Shown here one piece after another: positions 52,911 through 61,891 of a stretch of DNA of 64,000 nucleotides (its first letter is position 1; each line of letters opens with the position of its first letter). The stretch comes from Streptomyces lomondensis (GTDB taxonomy: Bacteria; Actinomycetota; Actinomycetes; Streptomycetales; Streptomycetaceae). The notes beneath the pieces were generated by a model that was given only the letters and a program-made list of their open reading frames with translations, did no database searches and was not told where the DNA came from. Position numbers and translations under genes: made by a program. The stretch spans positions 1 to 64,000 of the forward strand of contig NZ_BMWC01000007.1 of assembly GCF_014651035.1 (NCBI RefSeq), in the 5' to 3' direction.

Positions 52911-53028
52911 GTAACCCAGCGTAGGGAAGCGGGATAGGTGCAGGGGTCAACCGGAGGGCCGATCCGGGTGCGGCGCGCGTACTCCGCAAGGTGGAGTTGC
53001 GTTCGTTGTGTCCGCATAGCCTGGGCCG

Positions 53029-54015
53029 GTGACAGCGCGGACGAGGGACGAGTGGCGCGGGTGGCGCGCCGCGGCACGGGAGGCCCTGTACGGGCCGGGC
53101 GGCTTCTACCGGCGGGCCGAGGGGCCGGCCGGGCACTTCCGTACGTCCGTGCACGCGTCGCCGCTGTTCGCCGGGGCCGTGGCGCGGCTGCTGTGCCGCG
53201 TCGACGAGGCGCTGGGGCGGCCCGCGGCGCTGGACTTCGTCGACATGGCGGCCGGGCGGGGCGAACTGGCCGCCGGGGTGCTCGCCGCGCTGCCCGCGGA
53301 GGTGGCGGGCCGCACGCGCGCGTACGCCGTCGAAATCGCCGAGCGGCCCGCGGGGCTCGATCACCGGATCGAGTGGCGGGCCACGCCCCCTGAGGGGACG
53401 ACCGGGCTGCTGTTCGCCAACGAGTGGCTGGACAACGTGCCCGTGGAGGTCGCGGAGGTGGACTCCGCGGGCGTGGCCCGGCTGGTGCTGGTCCGGGGCG
53501 ACGGGACGGAGCGGCTCGGGGAGCCGGTCGCCGGGGCGGGGGCGCGGTGGCTGGAGCGCTGGTGGCCGCTGTCCGGCGAGGCGGGGCTGCGGGCCGAGAT
53601 CGGCCTGCCCAGGGACGAGGCCTGGGCCGCGGCGGTCGGGACACTGCGGCGGGGGCTCGCGGTCGCCGTGGACTACGCGCACACGGCGGACGCCCGGCCG
53701 CCGTTCGGGACGCTCACCGGCTTCCGGGAGGGCCGCGAGACCACACCCGTACCGGACGGCTCCTGCGACATCACCGCCCACGTCGCCCTGGACGCGTGCG
53801 CGCTGCCCGGCGGGCGGGTGCTCCCGCAGCGCGAGGCCCTGCACGCCCTGGGTGTGACCGGCGCACGCCCCCCGCTCACGCTGGCGTCCACCGACCCCAC
53901 CGCCTATGTGCGCGCCCTCGCGAGCGCCGGGGAGGCCGCCGAGCTCACGGCGACGGGCGGGCTCGGCGACTTCGGGTGGCTGGTGCAGCCGGTGGGGATC
54001 GAGGACCCGTTCTAG
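53029..54015 (+). CDS. MidA-family SAM-dependent methyltransferase (NDUFAF7-like)
   Basis: 328 residues. Motifs of the COG1565/DUF185 family: GHFRTSVHASPLFAGAVA near the N-terminus, SAM motif I in DFVDMAAGRGELAAGVL, the family-specific GLLFANEWLDNVPVE, and DYAHTADARPPFGTLTGFREG with a later DITAHVALDA. The eukaryotic member NDUFAF7 methylates an arginine of the NuoD homologue NDUFS2 and is needed for complex I. Here the gene converges on a nuoD-like gene 13 bases away, which suggests the same enzyme-substrate relation (inference). Confidence 0.9.
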   Translation: MTARTRDEWRGWRAAAREALYGPGGFYRRAEGPAGHFRTSVHASPLFAGAVARLLCRVDEALGRPAALDFVDMAAGRGELAAGVLAALPAEVAGRTRAYAVEIAERPAGLDHRIEWRATPPEGTTGLLFANEWLDNVPVEVAEVDSAGVARLVLVRGDGTERLGEPVAGAGARWLERWWPLSGEAGLRAEIGLPRDEAWAAAVGTLRRGLAVAVDYAHTADARPPFGTLTGFREGRETTPVPDGSCDITAHVALDACALPGGRVLPQREALHALGVTGARPPLTLASTDPTAYVRALASAGEAAELTATGGLGDFGWLVQPVGIEDPF

Positions 54016-54028
54016 CGGCTGCGGGCCG

Positions 54029-55180
54029 CTACTTGTCGATATCGCCCACGACGAAGAACATCGACCCCAGGATCGCCACCATGTCCGCGACCAGCGTCCC
54101 CGGCAGCAGCTCCGTCAGCGCCTGGATGTTGTTGTACGAGGCCGAGCGCAGCTTCAGCCGGTACGGGGTCTTCTCGCCCTTGCTGACCAGGTAGTAGCCG
54201 TTGATGCCGAGGGGGTTCTCGGTCCAGGCGTACGTGTGCCCCTCGGGCGCCTTCAGCACCTTCGGGAGCCGCTGGTTGACCGGCCCGGGCGGCAGCTCGG
54301 CGAGCCGGTCGAGGCAGGCGTCGGCCAGGTCCAGCGCGTTGTGCGTCTGCTCCAGGAGGCACTCGAAGCGGGCGAGGCAGTCGCCCTCCTGCCGGGTCAC
54401 CACCCGCAGGGTGTCCTGGAGGTCGCCGTAGGCAAGGTACGGCTCGTCCCGGCGCAGGTCGAAGTCGACGCCCGAGGCGCGCCCGAGCGGGCCGCTGACC
54501 CCGTACGCGTGCACGGTCTCCGGGCTGAGCGTGCCGACGCCCCGGGTGCGGCCCCGGAAGATCTCGTTGCCGAGCACGAGGTCGTCGAAGCGGTCCATCC
54601 GGGAGCGCACGTCGGCGACGGCGGCACGCGCGCGTGCCGTCCACCCGGCCGGCAGGTCCTCCTTGAGCCCGCCGACGCGGTTGAACATGTAGTGCATACG
54701 CCCGCCGGAGACCTCCTCCATGACGTGCTGGAGCTCCTCGCGCTCCCGGAAGGCGTAGAAGATCGGGGTGATCCCGCCGAGCTCCAGCGGGTACGAGCCG
54801 AGGAACATCAGGTGGTTGAGCACCCGGTTCAGCTCGGCGAGCAGCGTGCGCAGCCACACCGCCCGCTCGGGGACCTCCATGCCGAGCATCCGCTCCACGG
54901 CGAGGACCACGCCCAGCTCGTTGGAGAACGCCGACAGCCAGTCGTGGCGGTTGGCGAGCATGATGATCTGGCGGTAGTCGCGGGCCTCGAACAGCTTCTC
55001 CGCGCCGCGGTGCATGTAGCCGATCACCGGCTCCGCGTGCGTGATGCGCTCCCCGTCCAGGACGAGCTTCAGCCGCAGCACGCCGTGCGTGGACGGGTGC
55101 TGGGGCCCGATGTTGAGCACCATGTCGGTGCTCTCCGCGGCGCCGCCGATTCCGACCATGGTCTCCGTCGTAGGAGTCAT
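54029..55180 (-). CDS. Orphan NADH dehydrogenase subunit D-like protein
   Basis: 383 residues, slightly shorter than main NuoD (about 440). It has MVLNIGPQHPSTHGVLRLKL, the HRGAEKL block with R58, and C-terminal LKLRSASYNNIQALTELLPGTLVADMVAILGSMFFVVGDIDK, all NuoD hallmarks. No other nuo gene is in the window, so this is a separate copy of nuoD outside the main 14-gene operon. The ATG at 55180 is separated by 31 bases from the divergent PH-domain gene. It may be an alternative subunit or a divergent enzyme. Confidence 0.9.
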   Translation of the reverse strand: MTPTTETMVGIGGAAESTDMVLNIGPQHPSTHGVLRLKLVLDGERITHAEPVIGYMHRGAEKLFEARDYRQIIMLANRHDWLSAFSNELGVVLAVERMLGMEVPERAVWLRTLLAELNRVLNHLMFLGSYPLELGGITPIFYAFREREELQHVMEEVSGGRMHYMFNRVGGLKEDLPAGWTARARAAVADVRSRMDRFDDLVLGNEIFRGRTRGVGTLSPETVHAYGVSGPLGRASGVDFDLRRDEPYLAYGDLQDTLRVVTRQEGDCLARFECLLEQTHNALDLADACLDRLAELPPGPVNQRLPKVLKAPEGHTYAWTENPLGINGYYLVSKGEKTPYRLKLRSASYNNIQALTELLPGTLVADMVAILGSMFFVVGDIDK

Positions 55181-55211
55181 GGACACAGTCTCTCCTACGT
55201 ACGCTGGCCCC

Positions 55212-55868
55212 ATGGAAACGGGGAGTCCGCACGAGGCGGAGCCGACGGGGGCCGACAGCACGGCCGGGTCGGCGGGGGCAGACGGCACGGCCGGGTCGCG
55301 GGCAGCGGCCATGCCGGTGCCGGCGGAGCCAGAGGGCACGCCAGGAGCCACAGGGGTGGAAGGTCCGTCAGGGGTGGAAGGTCCCGCAGGGGCCCGCCCG
55401 GCAGACGAGCCCGTCTGGATCGCCCTGCCCCCCGGCCTGCTGAAGATGCGGCGGCTGCTGCTGGTCGTGTGGCTCGGGGTGATCAGCCTGGCCGCCGGGC
55501 TGCTGCCGGGTCTGCTGGCCGGGCCCGCCTGGGCCGCCTTCGCGGTGGTGCCGCTGGCGCTGACGTGCTGGGGCTGGGTGATGATCGACCGCAACTGGCG
55601 TTCCTGGCGGTACGCCGAGCGCGCCGACGACCTGCTGATCAGCCGGGGCGTGCTGTGGCGCGAGGAGACCGTCGTGCCGTACGGGCGGATGCAGCTGGTC
55701 GAGGTCACCTCCGGGCCGGTCGAGCGGCACTTCGGGCTGGCCAGCGTGCAGCTGCACACGGCCGCCGCGGCGACCGACGCGACCATCCCGGGCCTGGACC
55801 CGGCCGAGGCGGAACGGCTGCGCGACCGGCTCACCGAGCTGGGCGAGGCCCGATCGGCGGGGCTGTGA
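55212..55868 (+). CDS. Bacterial PH-domain membrane protein, short partner
   Basis: 218 residues. An Ala/Gly/Pro/Glu-rich N-terminus of about 60 residues is followed by two membrane helices (LLLVVWLGVISLAAGLLPGLL and AAFAVVPLALTCWGWVMI) and one bPH2 domain (DDLLISRGVLWREETVVPYGRMQLVEV). The ATG at 55212 has TACGCT at -12 to -7, so it is probably leaderless. The stop overlaps the next start by 4 bases; the two resemble the YdbS/YdbT pair of Bacillus, a membrane complex of unclear role in stress or bacteriocin tolerance. Confidence 0.85.
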   Translation: METGSPHEAEPTGADSTAGSAGADGTAGSRAAAMPVPAEPEGTPGATGVEGPSGVEGPAGARPADEPVWIALPPGLLKMRRLLLVVWLGVISLAAGLLPGLLAGPAWAAFAVVPLALTCWGWVMIDRNWRSWRYAERADDLLISRGVLWREETVVPYGRMQLVEVTSGPVERHFGLASVQLHTAAAATDATIPGLDPAEAERLRDRLTELGEARSAGL

Positions 55869-57208
55869 CGGCGCCCGAGACCGCCGGGGCCACGGGGGCC
55901 GCCGAGGCCGAGGGCGGGCCGGCCGAGCGGCGGCTGCACCCCGTCACACCCCTGCGCCGCGCCTGGGCACCGGTCGCCGTGATCGCCGGCTGGGCGGTGC
56001 ACGATCCCGACGGCGCGCAGCGCCATCTGGCCCGCCTCACCACGACCACGCTGCTGATCGGCCTCGCCGTGATCGTCCCGGCCGCCGCCCTCTACGGCTT
56101 CTGCTCCTGGTGGTTCACCCACTTCGCGGTGACCGAGACCGAACTGCGCATCCGTACCGGACTGGTGTTCCGGCGCACCGCGCACATCCGGCTGGAGCGG
56201 GTCCAGGCCATCGACATCAACCAGCCGCTGCTCGCCCGGGTCGCGGGCGTCGCCAAGCTGAAACTCGACGTCATAGGGACCGACAAGAAGGACGAACTGG
56301 CCTTCCTCGGCGCCGACGAGGCGCGGGCGCTGCGCGCCGAACTGCTCGCCCGGGCGGCCGGATTCGCCCCCGAGACCGCGCACGAGGTCGGCGAGGCCCC
56401 GTCCCGGCAGCTGCTCCGGGTGCCGCCCGGCGTGCTCGCCGTGTCGCTGGTGCTGACCGGCGCGACCTGGGGCTCGCTGGCCGCGGCGCTCGTCGTCCCG
56501 CCAGTGCTGTGGCTGGCCACGGAGAGCGTGTGGACGGTCCTGGCCACCGCGCTGCCGCTGCTGGGCGCGGCGGGCGCGAGCAGCGTGGGGCGGTTCGTCG
56601 CCGAGTACGACTGGACGGTGGGCGAGTCGCCCGACGGGCTGCGCATCGACCACGGCCTGCTGGACCGGGCCCACGAGACGGTGCCGCCGGGGCGTGTGCA
56701 GACCGTGCGGATCGTGGAGCCGCTGCTGTGGCGGCGGCGCGGCTTAGTGCGGGTGGAGCTGGACGTGGCGGGCTCGTCCAACTCCGTGCTGGTGCCGGTC
56801 GCTCCGCGCGAGGTCGCGGAGGCCGTCGTCGCGCGCGTGCTGCCCGGCGTGACCGTGCCGGAGGGCGCGGCCCTGTCGCCGTCGCCGCGCCGCGCCCGCT
56901 GGTGCGTGCCGGTGTGGTGGCGGGGGTACGGGCTCGCCGTCACCGACGCGGTGTTCGCGGCGCGGTCCGGGCTGCTGCGGCGGAGTCTGGCGCTGGTGCC
57001 GCACGCCAAGGTGCAGAGCGTACGGATGACCCAGGGGCCGTGGGAACGGGCCCGGGGCGTGGCCGACGTGCACGTGGACACGGGCGCGAACAAGACGGTG
57101 ACGGCACGGCTGCGGGACACCGCCGAGGCGCGCGAGCTGCTGGCGGCACAGGCGGAACGGTCACGCACCGGGCGCAGGGACGCGCGGCTGGACCGCTGGA
57201 TGGCGTGA
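55865..57208 (+). CDS. Bacterial PH-domain membrane protein, long partner, with TTA codon
   Basis: 447 residues, YdbT-like. It has repeated bPH2 units (VTETELRIRTGLVFRRTAHIRLERVQAIDI; LRIDHGLLDRAHETVPPGRVQTVRI; AARSGLLRRSLALVPHAKVQSVRM) and paired membrane helices. GTG start inside the overlap with the previous gene. Codon 294 (56744-56746) is TTA, so expression should depend on the bldA tRNA and thus be developmentally controlled (known for TTA genes in Streptomyces; inferred here). Confidence 0.88.
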   Translation: MTAPETAGATGAAEAEGGPAERRLHPVTPLRRAWAPVAVIAGWAVHDPDGAQRHLARLTTTTLLIGLAVIVPAAALYGFCSWWFTHFAVTETELRIRTGLVFRRTAHIRLERVQAIDINQPLLARVAGVAKLKLDVIGTDKKDELAFLGADEARALRAELLARAAGFAPETAHEVGEAPSRQLLRVPPGVLAVSLVLTGATWGSLAAALVVPPVLWLATESVWTVLATALPLLGAAGASSVGRFVAEYDWTVGESPDGLRIDHGLLDRAHETVPPGRVQTVRIVEPLLWRRRGLVRVELDVAGSSNSVLVPVAPREVAEAVVARVLPGVTVPEGAALSPSPRRARWCVPVWWRGYGLAVTDAVFAARSGLLRRSLALVPHAKVQSVRMTQGPWERARGVADVHVDTGANKTVTARLRDTAEARELLAAQAERSRTGRRDARLDRWMA

Positions 57209-57213
57209 CCCCC

Positions 57214-57300
57214 ACACAAGCCCAAGGCCCCACACAAACCGAAGGCCACAGACAAACCGAGGCCCCAGACAAACCGAGGCCCAGACAAGCCGAAGGCCCC
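57214..57300 (+). repeat. Five-unit degenerate tandem repeat after the PH-domain operon
   Basis: Five units of 16-18 bases with the pattern ACAnACAAnCCnAnGGCCC, AT-richer than the flanks, running straight into a terminator stem (GGCCCC 57295-57300 with GGGGCC 57315-57320). It is noncoding. Confidence 0.8.
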
Positions 57301-57321
57301 CCGGCCGTAGCCGAGGGGCCC
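57295..57321. terminator. Terminator after the PH-domain operon
   Basis: GGCCCC (57295-57300) and GGGGCC (57315-57320) form a stem with a 14-base GC-rich loop, between convergent stops. Confidence 0.65.
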
Positions 57322-57337
57322 TCCGTCTGAACGGACC

Positions 57338-58507
57338 TCAGGACACCGCGCTCCGCAGCCCCTGTACGTCGATCTGCTCGGTCTCGTCGTGCGCCGTCAG
57401 GTCGATGACCTGGCCGATCCCGCGCGACTCCTCGTCCGCCGGCTTGAACCCGGCCTCGGTCTCGGCCTTGTGCAGGGCGAGGGCCTCCTGGCCGACGACA
57501 TCGGCGAGGTCCTCGTTCTGCACCGCCTCCAGGGCCGCCCGCGAGGTGCCCTGCTTGGTGCCGAAGAAGTCGAACCCGCCCTCGGTCAGGGGGCGTCGCA
57601 CCGGCGGCTGCGGCGCGACGGCCACGGCGGTCGGGACGGTGTAGTGACCGGAAACCGGCTCTCCGGCCCGGGCGGGCTCCGGGAGTTGCCCGGTCTCGGC
57701 CTTCTCGGCAGTGGCGGCGGTCGCGTGCTCGGGCCCGTCGACCGCCTCGGACTGCCCCTGCGCCTCGTCCTCCTGGGCCTGCTCCCGCTGCTCGGCCTGC
57801 TCCTGCCGCGGCTCCCGCGCGGGCTCCGCGTCCTCGCCCTTCGGTACGCCGTCGTCGTCGCCGCCGCCGTCCGGGTCCGGGGCCGTCTCGCCGTCGAACC
57901 GGGCGAGCGCGGCCGCGGCCCGCAGGAACAGCCGGGAGCCCTCCGGCGAGAACACGGCGGGAATCGCGGGCTCCTCCTCGACGGCGAGAGGCGCCTCGTC
58001 CTGCCCGGCGGCGTCCGCCGCCCCCGCGGGCAGCGCGGCCCGTACCGGAGCCGTCGCCTCTATCTCCAGCACCCGGCGCTCCTCCAGGACGCTCGCGCGC
58101 TCGGTCTCCGCCGTGGCGTACCGGCGCAGCAGCGCGGCGTGCTCGTTGCGCAGCCCGGCCAGTTCGGTGCGCTTGGCGCGCAGCCGCTGCTCCAGCTTCG
58201 CGCGCAGCTCGCGGGACTCCTCGAGGTCGGCCTCCAGTTCGGCGACCCGCTCCTCGAAGCGCCACTCGTCGCTCGCACGCGCGCGCGTGAGGTCGGCGAC
58301 CTGCTTGCCCGCCTGGATGTCCCAGCGGCGCAGCACGACCGCGCCGACGACCGCCGTCGCCGCGGCGGCCGCCGCCAGACCGCGGAGCACCGTCGGCTCC
58401 GTGAACACCCAGGGCCCCAGGGCGCAGACGAGGGAGACGCCTGCGATCGCCGACGGGGGCAGCAGCCTGTGCAGGGGCGGGGAATGGCGATGACGTCCAC
58501 GTGGCAT
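57338..58507 (-). CDS. Membrane-anchored coiled-coil protein
   Basis: 389 residues. Two N-terminal membrane helices lie at about 17-35 and 42-60, then a long coiled coil at about 75-145 (RFEERVAELEADLEESRELRAKLEQRL). A Glu/Gln/Pro-rich disordered middle follows, and the conserved C-terminus FDFFGTKQGTSRAALEAVQNEDLADVVGQEALALHKAE ends the protein. The ATG at 58507 begins MPRGRHRHSPPLHRLLPP. No enzyme motif is seen; a scaffold role is possible. Confidence 0.78.
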   Translation of the reverse strand: MPRGRHRHSPPLHRLLPPSAIAGVSLVCALGPWVFTEPTVLRGLAAAAAATAVVGAVVLRRWDIQAGKQVADLTRARASDEWRFEERVAELEADLEESRELRAKLEQRLRAKRTELAGLRNEHAALLRRYATAETERASVLEERRVLEIEATAPVRAALPAGAADAAGQDEAPLAVEEEPAIPAVFSPEGSRLFLRAAAALARFDGETAPDPDGGGDDDGVPKGEDAEPAREPRQEQAEQREQAQEDEAQGQSEAVDGPEHATAATAEKAETGQLPEPARAGEPVSGHYTVPTAVAVAPQPPVRRPLTEGGFDFFGTKQGTSRAALEAVQNEDLADVVGQEALALHKAETEAGFKPADEESRGIGQVIDLTAHDETEQIDVQGLRSAVS

Positions 58508-58643
58508 GGCCAGAAACTTACCGCGCGTAGGCGAATCGTGGTGACCCACCCCGCAAAAACAAAGCCACACCAAGGGACTCACACCGCATCAGAACTCGGG
58601 AAGAAGCGGAATCAACCGTTCGCTCAATTCCGCAAGATCATTT

Positions 58644-59762
58644 TCAGTGGCCGTCCAGCCGCCCGCTCATCCACTCCAGCGTCGCCGGAATCTCACGCCG
58701 CCAGGTGTTGAAGTTGTGGCCGCCGCTTTCCAGGATGATCGACGAGATCCGCGTCAGACCTGTGCCCTTGACCCGCTCTATGAACTTCAGCGTGTCCTTG
58801 TAGTTGGACTCGCCCAGCTTGCTGCTGGTGACCAGCAGCGAAGTGTCGGGCGCGGTCCTGTGCCTGAGATACCACCACAGGTCGGCGCGATTGCGCAGCC
58901 CCTTGTCGCCCTGGAAGAGATCGCCCGTCGTGGCGTCGATCGGCGCCTTGTAGTACGCGGACAGGCCCGCACCGGCGGCGTACACATCAGGATGGTGCAT
59001 GGCGATCTTCAACGCGCAGTAGCCGCCCGTCGAGTTGCCGATGATGCCCAGGCCGCCCGGCTTTTCGGCCACCCGGTAGTGCGAGCGCAACGCGTCGGGC
59101 AGATCCCTCGCGAAGAACGACTCGGTCTGCGGACCGCCCGGGACGTCCACGCACTCCGTGTCCCGGGGCGGCGCCACCGTCGGCCGCAGCATCACGAGGA
59201 TCATCGGCTGCGCCCGGCCCGCCCGGGCCAGCTCCAGGGCCGTGCGCGGGTAGTGGAGCTTCTCCACCAGCGCCGACGCCGTGCCCGGGTACCCGGTCAA
59301 CACGACGGCCGCGGGGAACCTGTGGGTGCGGTACCGCGGCTGGAAGTACTCCGGCGGCAGGTAGACATAGGCGGGCGTCGCGATGCGGGTGGTACGGCCC
59401 ACGATGTCGACCTGCTGGATCCGGCCGCCGGCCTGGGGATTCACCCCGCCCGCCCCCGGCACCCGCCGCGAGCCGACCACCTCCAGCGGGCCCTGGCCCG
59501 GCGTGTGGTCGACGACCACGCCCTGGTCCTTCTCCTGCCCGAACAGGTCCGCCCAGCTCGCGTAGAACCCGAAGGCCTGGTTGGCGGCGAGACCGACCGC
59601 GGCGAACAGCGCCACCTGGGTGGCCAGCAGCAGCCCGACCCGCCCGGCCACCGCCCGCCAACTGCGCCGGGCCAGCCGTGGCCACAGCCAGACCGTGCCG
59701 GCGAACAGCAGCACGGCGGACAGCACCGCCAGCGCCAGCACCTTGTTGCTCGTGAGACCCAT
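58644..59762 (-). CDS. Membrane-anchored esterase D/antigen 85-like hydrolase
   Basis: 372 residues. Two N-terminal membrane helices precede an outer alpha/beta hydrolase domain. The nucleophile is the Ser in GIIGNSTGGYCALK and the catalytic His is in GGHNFNTWRRE. The fold matches esterase D and mycolyltransferase-type proteins. The ATG at 59762 begins MGLTSNKVLALAVLSAVLLFAG, chosen because it starts right before the first helix. It is divergent from mprF, sharing a 209-base control region. Confidence 0.87.
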   Translation of the reverse strand: MGLTSNKVLALAVLSAVLLFAGTVWLWPRLARRSWRAVAGRVGLLLATQVALFAAVGLAANQAFGFYASWADLFGQEKDQGVVVDHTPGQGPLEVVGSRRVPGAGGVNPQAGGRIQQVDIVGRTTRIATPAYVYLPPEYFQPRYRTHRFPAAVVLTGYPGTASALVEKLHYPRTALELARAGRAQPMILVMLRPTVAPPRDTECVDVPGGPQTESFFARDLPDALRSHYRVAEKPGGLGIIGNSTGGYCALKIAMHHPDVYAAGAGLSAYYKAPIDATTGDLFQGDKGLRNRADLWWYLRHRTAPDTSLLVTSSKLGESNYKDTLKFIERVKGTGLTRISSIILESGGHNFNTWRREIPATLEWMSGRLDGH

Positions 59763-59872
59763 GGGTTGGTTACCTGTCCGCGCTCTCCGCCCGGCCCCGC
59801 CCGCGATCACACCTTCGCGCGGGCTTGTCCCGGACTTTCCTTTGCCTTTGAAACGGCTTTGACGTGGGGAGT

Positions 59873-59898
59873 GAACCTCTCCCCCCGAGACACCGTCC
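59873..59898 (+). promoter_or_regulatory. SigE-like promoter of mprF
   Basis: GAACC (59873-59877) and CGTCC (59894-59898) lie 16 bases apart, close to the GGAAC-N16-CGTCT form of SigE promoters in S. coelicolor. Transcription would start near 59905, giving a leader of about 65 bases before mprF. Confidence 0.55.
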
Positions 59899-59971
59899 TA
59901 GAGGGCGCAATGTCGCCGGATGCCCGAATCGGCACCGGATCCAAGGTCTCTCGCAGAACTAGTGGGATGCG

Positions 59972-61840
59972 ATGTCTGTCAGGACAGATGAGGAAATGTC
60001 GGGTGAGGTTCCGAGTCGCCGAAGCGGTGCGACTCGTGCGGGCCGGGCGAGCCGGGTGGGCCGCCTGCTGCGCGGACCACGCCCCGAGGCCGTCCCGCTC
60101 CTCGTCGGCAGAGCCTGTGCCCTCGTGGGCGTGCTGGACATCGCCGCGGGCGTCTTCCCGCGCTTCCGGCACAGCCGTATGCACGCCCTCGCCGAGGTGC
60201 TGCCCGGCGCGCTCGGCCCGTTCGCGGCGGCCCTGTCGCTGAGCGCGGGCGTGCTGTTGCTGCTGCTCGCGCACGGTCTCAAGCGCGGCAAGCGCCGGGC
60301 CTGGCGGGCGGCCGTGGCCCTGCTGCCGGCCGGCGCCGTCGCGCAGTTCACCTACCGGCACTCCCTCGTGGGCGTCCTCATCTCGCTGGCCCTGCTGGCG
60401 CCCCTGCTGCGCCACCGCGACCAGTTCAACGCCCTGCCCGACCCACGCAGCCGCTGGCGGGCGCTCGCCAACTTCGTGCTGATGAGCGCCGGCTCGCTCG
60501 TGCTGGGCCTGCTCATCGTCAGCGTCCACTCCGAACGCATCATCGGCGACCCGAGCCTGGCCGACCGCATCACCCACGTCATCTACGGCCTGTTCGGCTT
60601 CGAGGGCCCGGTCGACTACCAGGGCAACACCTCCTGGACCGTCGCCTTCTCGCTCGGCGCCCTCGGCCTGCTCACCGCCGTCACCACCATCTACCTGGCC
60701 TTCCGCCCCGAACACCCGGCCGCACAGCTCACCGAGGAGGACGAGGCGAAGCTGCGCGCCCTGCTGGAGAAGCACGGCGGCCGCGACTCCCTCGGCCACT
60801 TCGCGCTGCGCCGCGACAAGGCCGTGGTGTTCTCCCCCAGCGGCAAGGCGGCCGTCACCTACCGCGTCGTCTCCGGCGTGATGCTCGCCAGCGGCGACCC
60901 GATCGGCGACGTCGAGGCCTGGCCCGGCGCCATCGAGCGGTTCATGGACGAGGCCAAGGCCCACTCCTGGACCCCCGCCGTCATGGGCTGCTCCGAGACC
61001 GGCGGTGAGGTGTGGACCCGCGAGACCGGTCTCGACGCCCTCGAACTGGGCGACGAGGCGGTGGTGGACGTCAAGGATTTCTCACTCGCCGGCCGCGCGA
61101 TGCGCAACGTGCGCCAGATGGTCAAGCGCATCGAGCGCGCCGGTTACGAAACCCGGGTACGACGTGTCCGTGACCTCGGCGAGGCCGAACTGGAGCGCAT
61201 CCGGCGCGCCGCCGACGACTGGCGCGGCACCGACACCGAGCGCGGTTTCTCCATGGCCCTGGGCCGCGTCGGCGACCCCGCCGACGGCGACTGCCTCATC
61301 GCCACCGCCCACAAGCAGGACGACCACCCCGGCCCCTACGGCGACCTGAAGGCGGTCCTGCACTTCGTGCCCTGGGGCCACGACGGCGTCTCCCTGGACC
61401 TCATGCGCCGCGACCGCTCGGCCGATCCCGGCATGAACGAACTGCTCATCGTGGCCGCCCTCCAGGCCGCCCCCAGGCTCGGCATCGAGCGGGTCTCCCT
61501 CAACTTCGCCATGTTCCGCTCGGCCCTGGCCCGCGGCGAGAAGATAGGCGCCGGCCCCGTGCTGCGCGCCTGGCGCGGACTGCTGGTCTTCCTCTCCCGC
61601 TGGTTCCAGATCGAGTCCCTGTACAAGTTCAACGCCAAGTTCCGGCCGCGCTGGGAGCCCCGCTTCGTCGTCTACCGGGCCTCCGCCGACCTGCCCCGCA
61701 TCGGCTTCGCCGCCATGCAGGCGGAAGGTTTCGTCAACCTCGCCCTGCCCCTGCCGCGCTTCCTGCGCCGCCGCCGCACCGCGAGCCGCCGCCCGTGCCC
61801 CCACGGCACGACGACGGAACGCAGCGTCCGAGCGGCGTGA
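59972..61840 (+). CDS. mprF: Lysylphosphatidylglycerol synthetase-like protein (MprF family)
   Basis: 622 residues. The N-terminal half has six or seven membrane helices (about 40-250), and the C-terminal half is a DUF2156 cytosolic transferase domain of GNAT-like fold (SGKAAVTYRVVSGVMLASGDPIGD; KDFSLAGRAMRNVRQMVKRIERAGYE; VSLDLMRRD). Family members transfer lysine or similar amino acids from tRNA to phosphatidylglycerol and so reduce membrane charge and cationic-peptide sensitivity. A fused LysRS domain is absent. The start could also be the ATG at 59993. Confidence 0.9.
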   Translation: MSVRTDEEMSGEVPSRRSGATRAGRASRVGRLLRGPRPEAVPLLVGRACALVGVLDIAAGVFPRFRHSRMHALAEVLPGALGPFAAALSLSAGVLLLLLAHGLKRGKRRAWRAAVALLPAGAVAQFTYRHSLVGVLISLALLAPLLRHRDQFNALPDPRSRWRALANFVLMSAGSLVLGLLIVSVHSERIIGDPSLADRITHVIYGLFGFEGPVDYQGNTSWTVAFSLGALGLLTAVTTIYLAFRPEHPAAQLTEEDEAKLRALLEKHGGRDSLGHFALRRDKAVVFSPSGKAAVTYRVVSGVMLASGDPIGDVEAWPGAIERFMDEAKAHSWTPAVMGCSETGGEVWTRETGLDALELGDEAVVDVKDFSLAGRAMRNVRQMVKRIERAGYETRVRRVRDLGEAELERIRRAADDWRGTDTERGFSMALGRVGDPADGDCLIATAHKQDDHPGPYGDLKAVLHFVPWGHDGVSLDLMRRDRSADPGMNELLIVAALQAAPRLGIERVSLNFAMFRSALARGEKIGAGPVLRAWRGLLVFLSRWFQIESLYKFNAKFRPRWEPRFVVYRASADLPRIGFAAMQAEGFVNLALPLPRFLRRRRTASRRPCPHGTTTERSVRAA

Positions 61841-61891
61841 CCCGGACGCCGCGGAGATCCATCAGAAGCCCCCGGGGCCTACGCTGAACAT

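Noticed and set aside
54029..56674. Minus-strand frame extending nuoD upstream across the PH-domain genes
   Set aside because: The NuoD homology begins near 55180; the extension is antisense to two well-supported genes.
53906..57208. Very long plus-strand frame fusing sequence opposite nuoD to the second PH-domain gene
   Set aside because: The upstream part is antisense to nuoD and overlaps the first PH-domain gene in another frame; the GTG at 55865 is the natural start.
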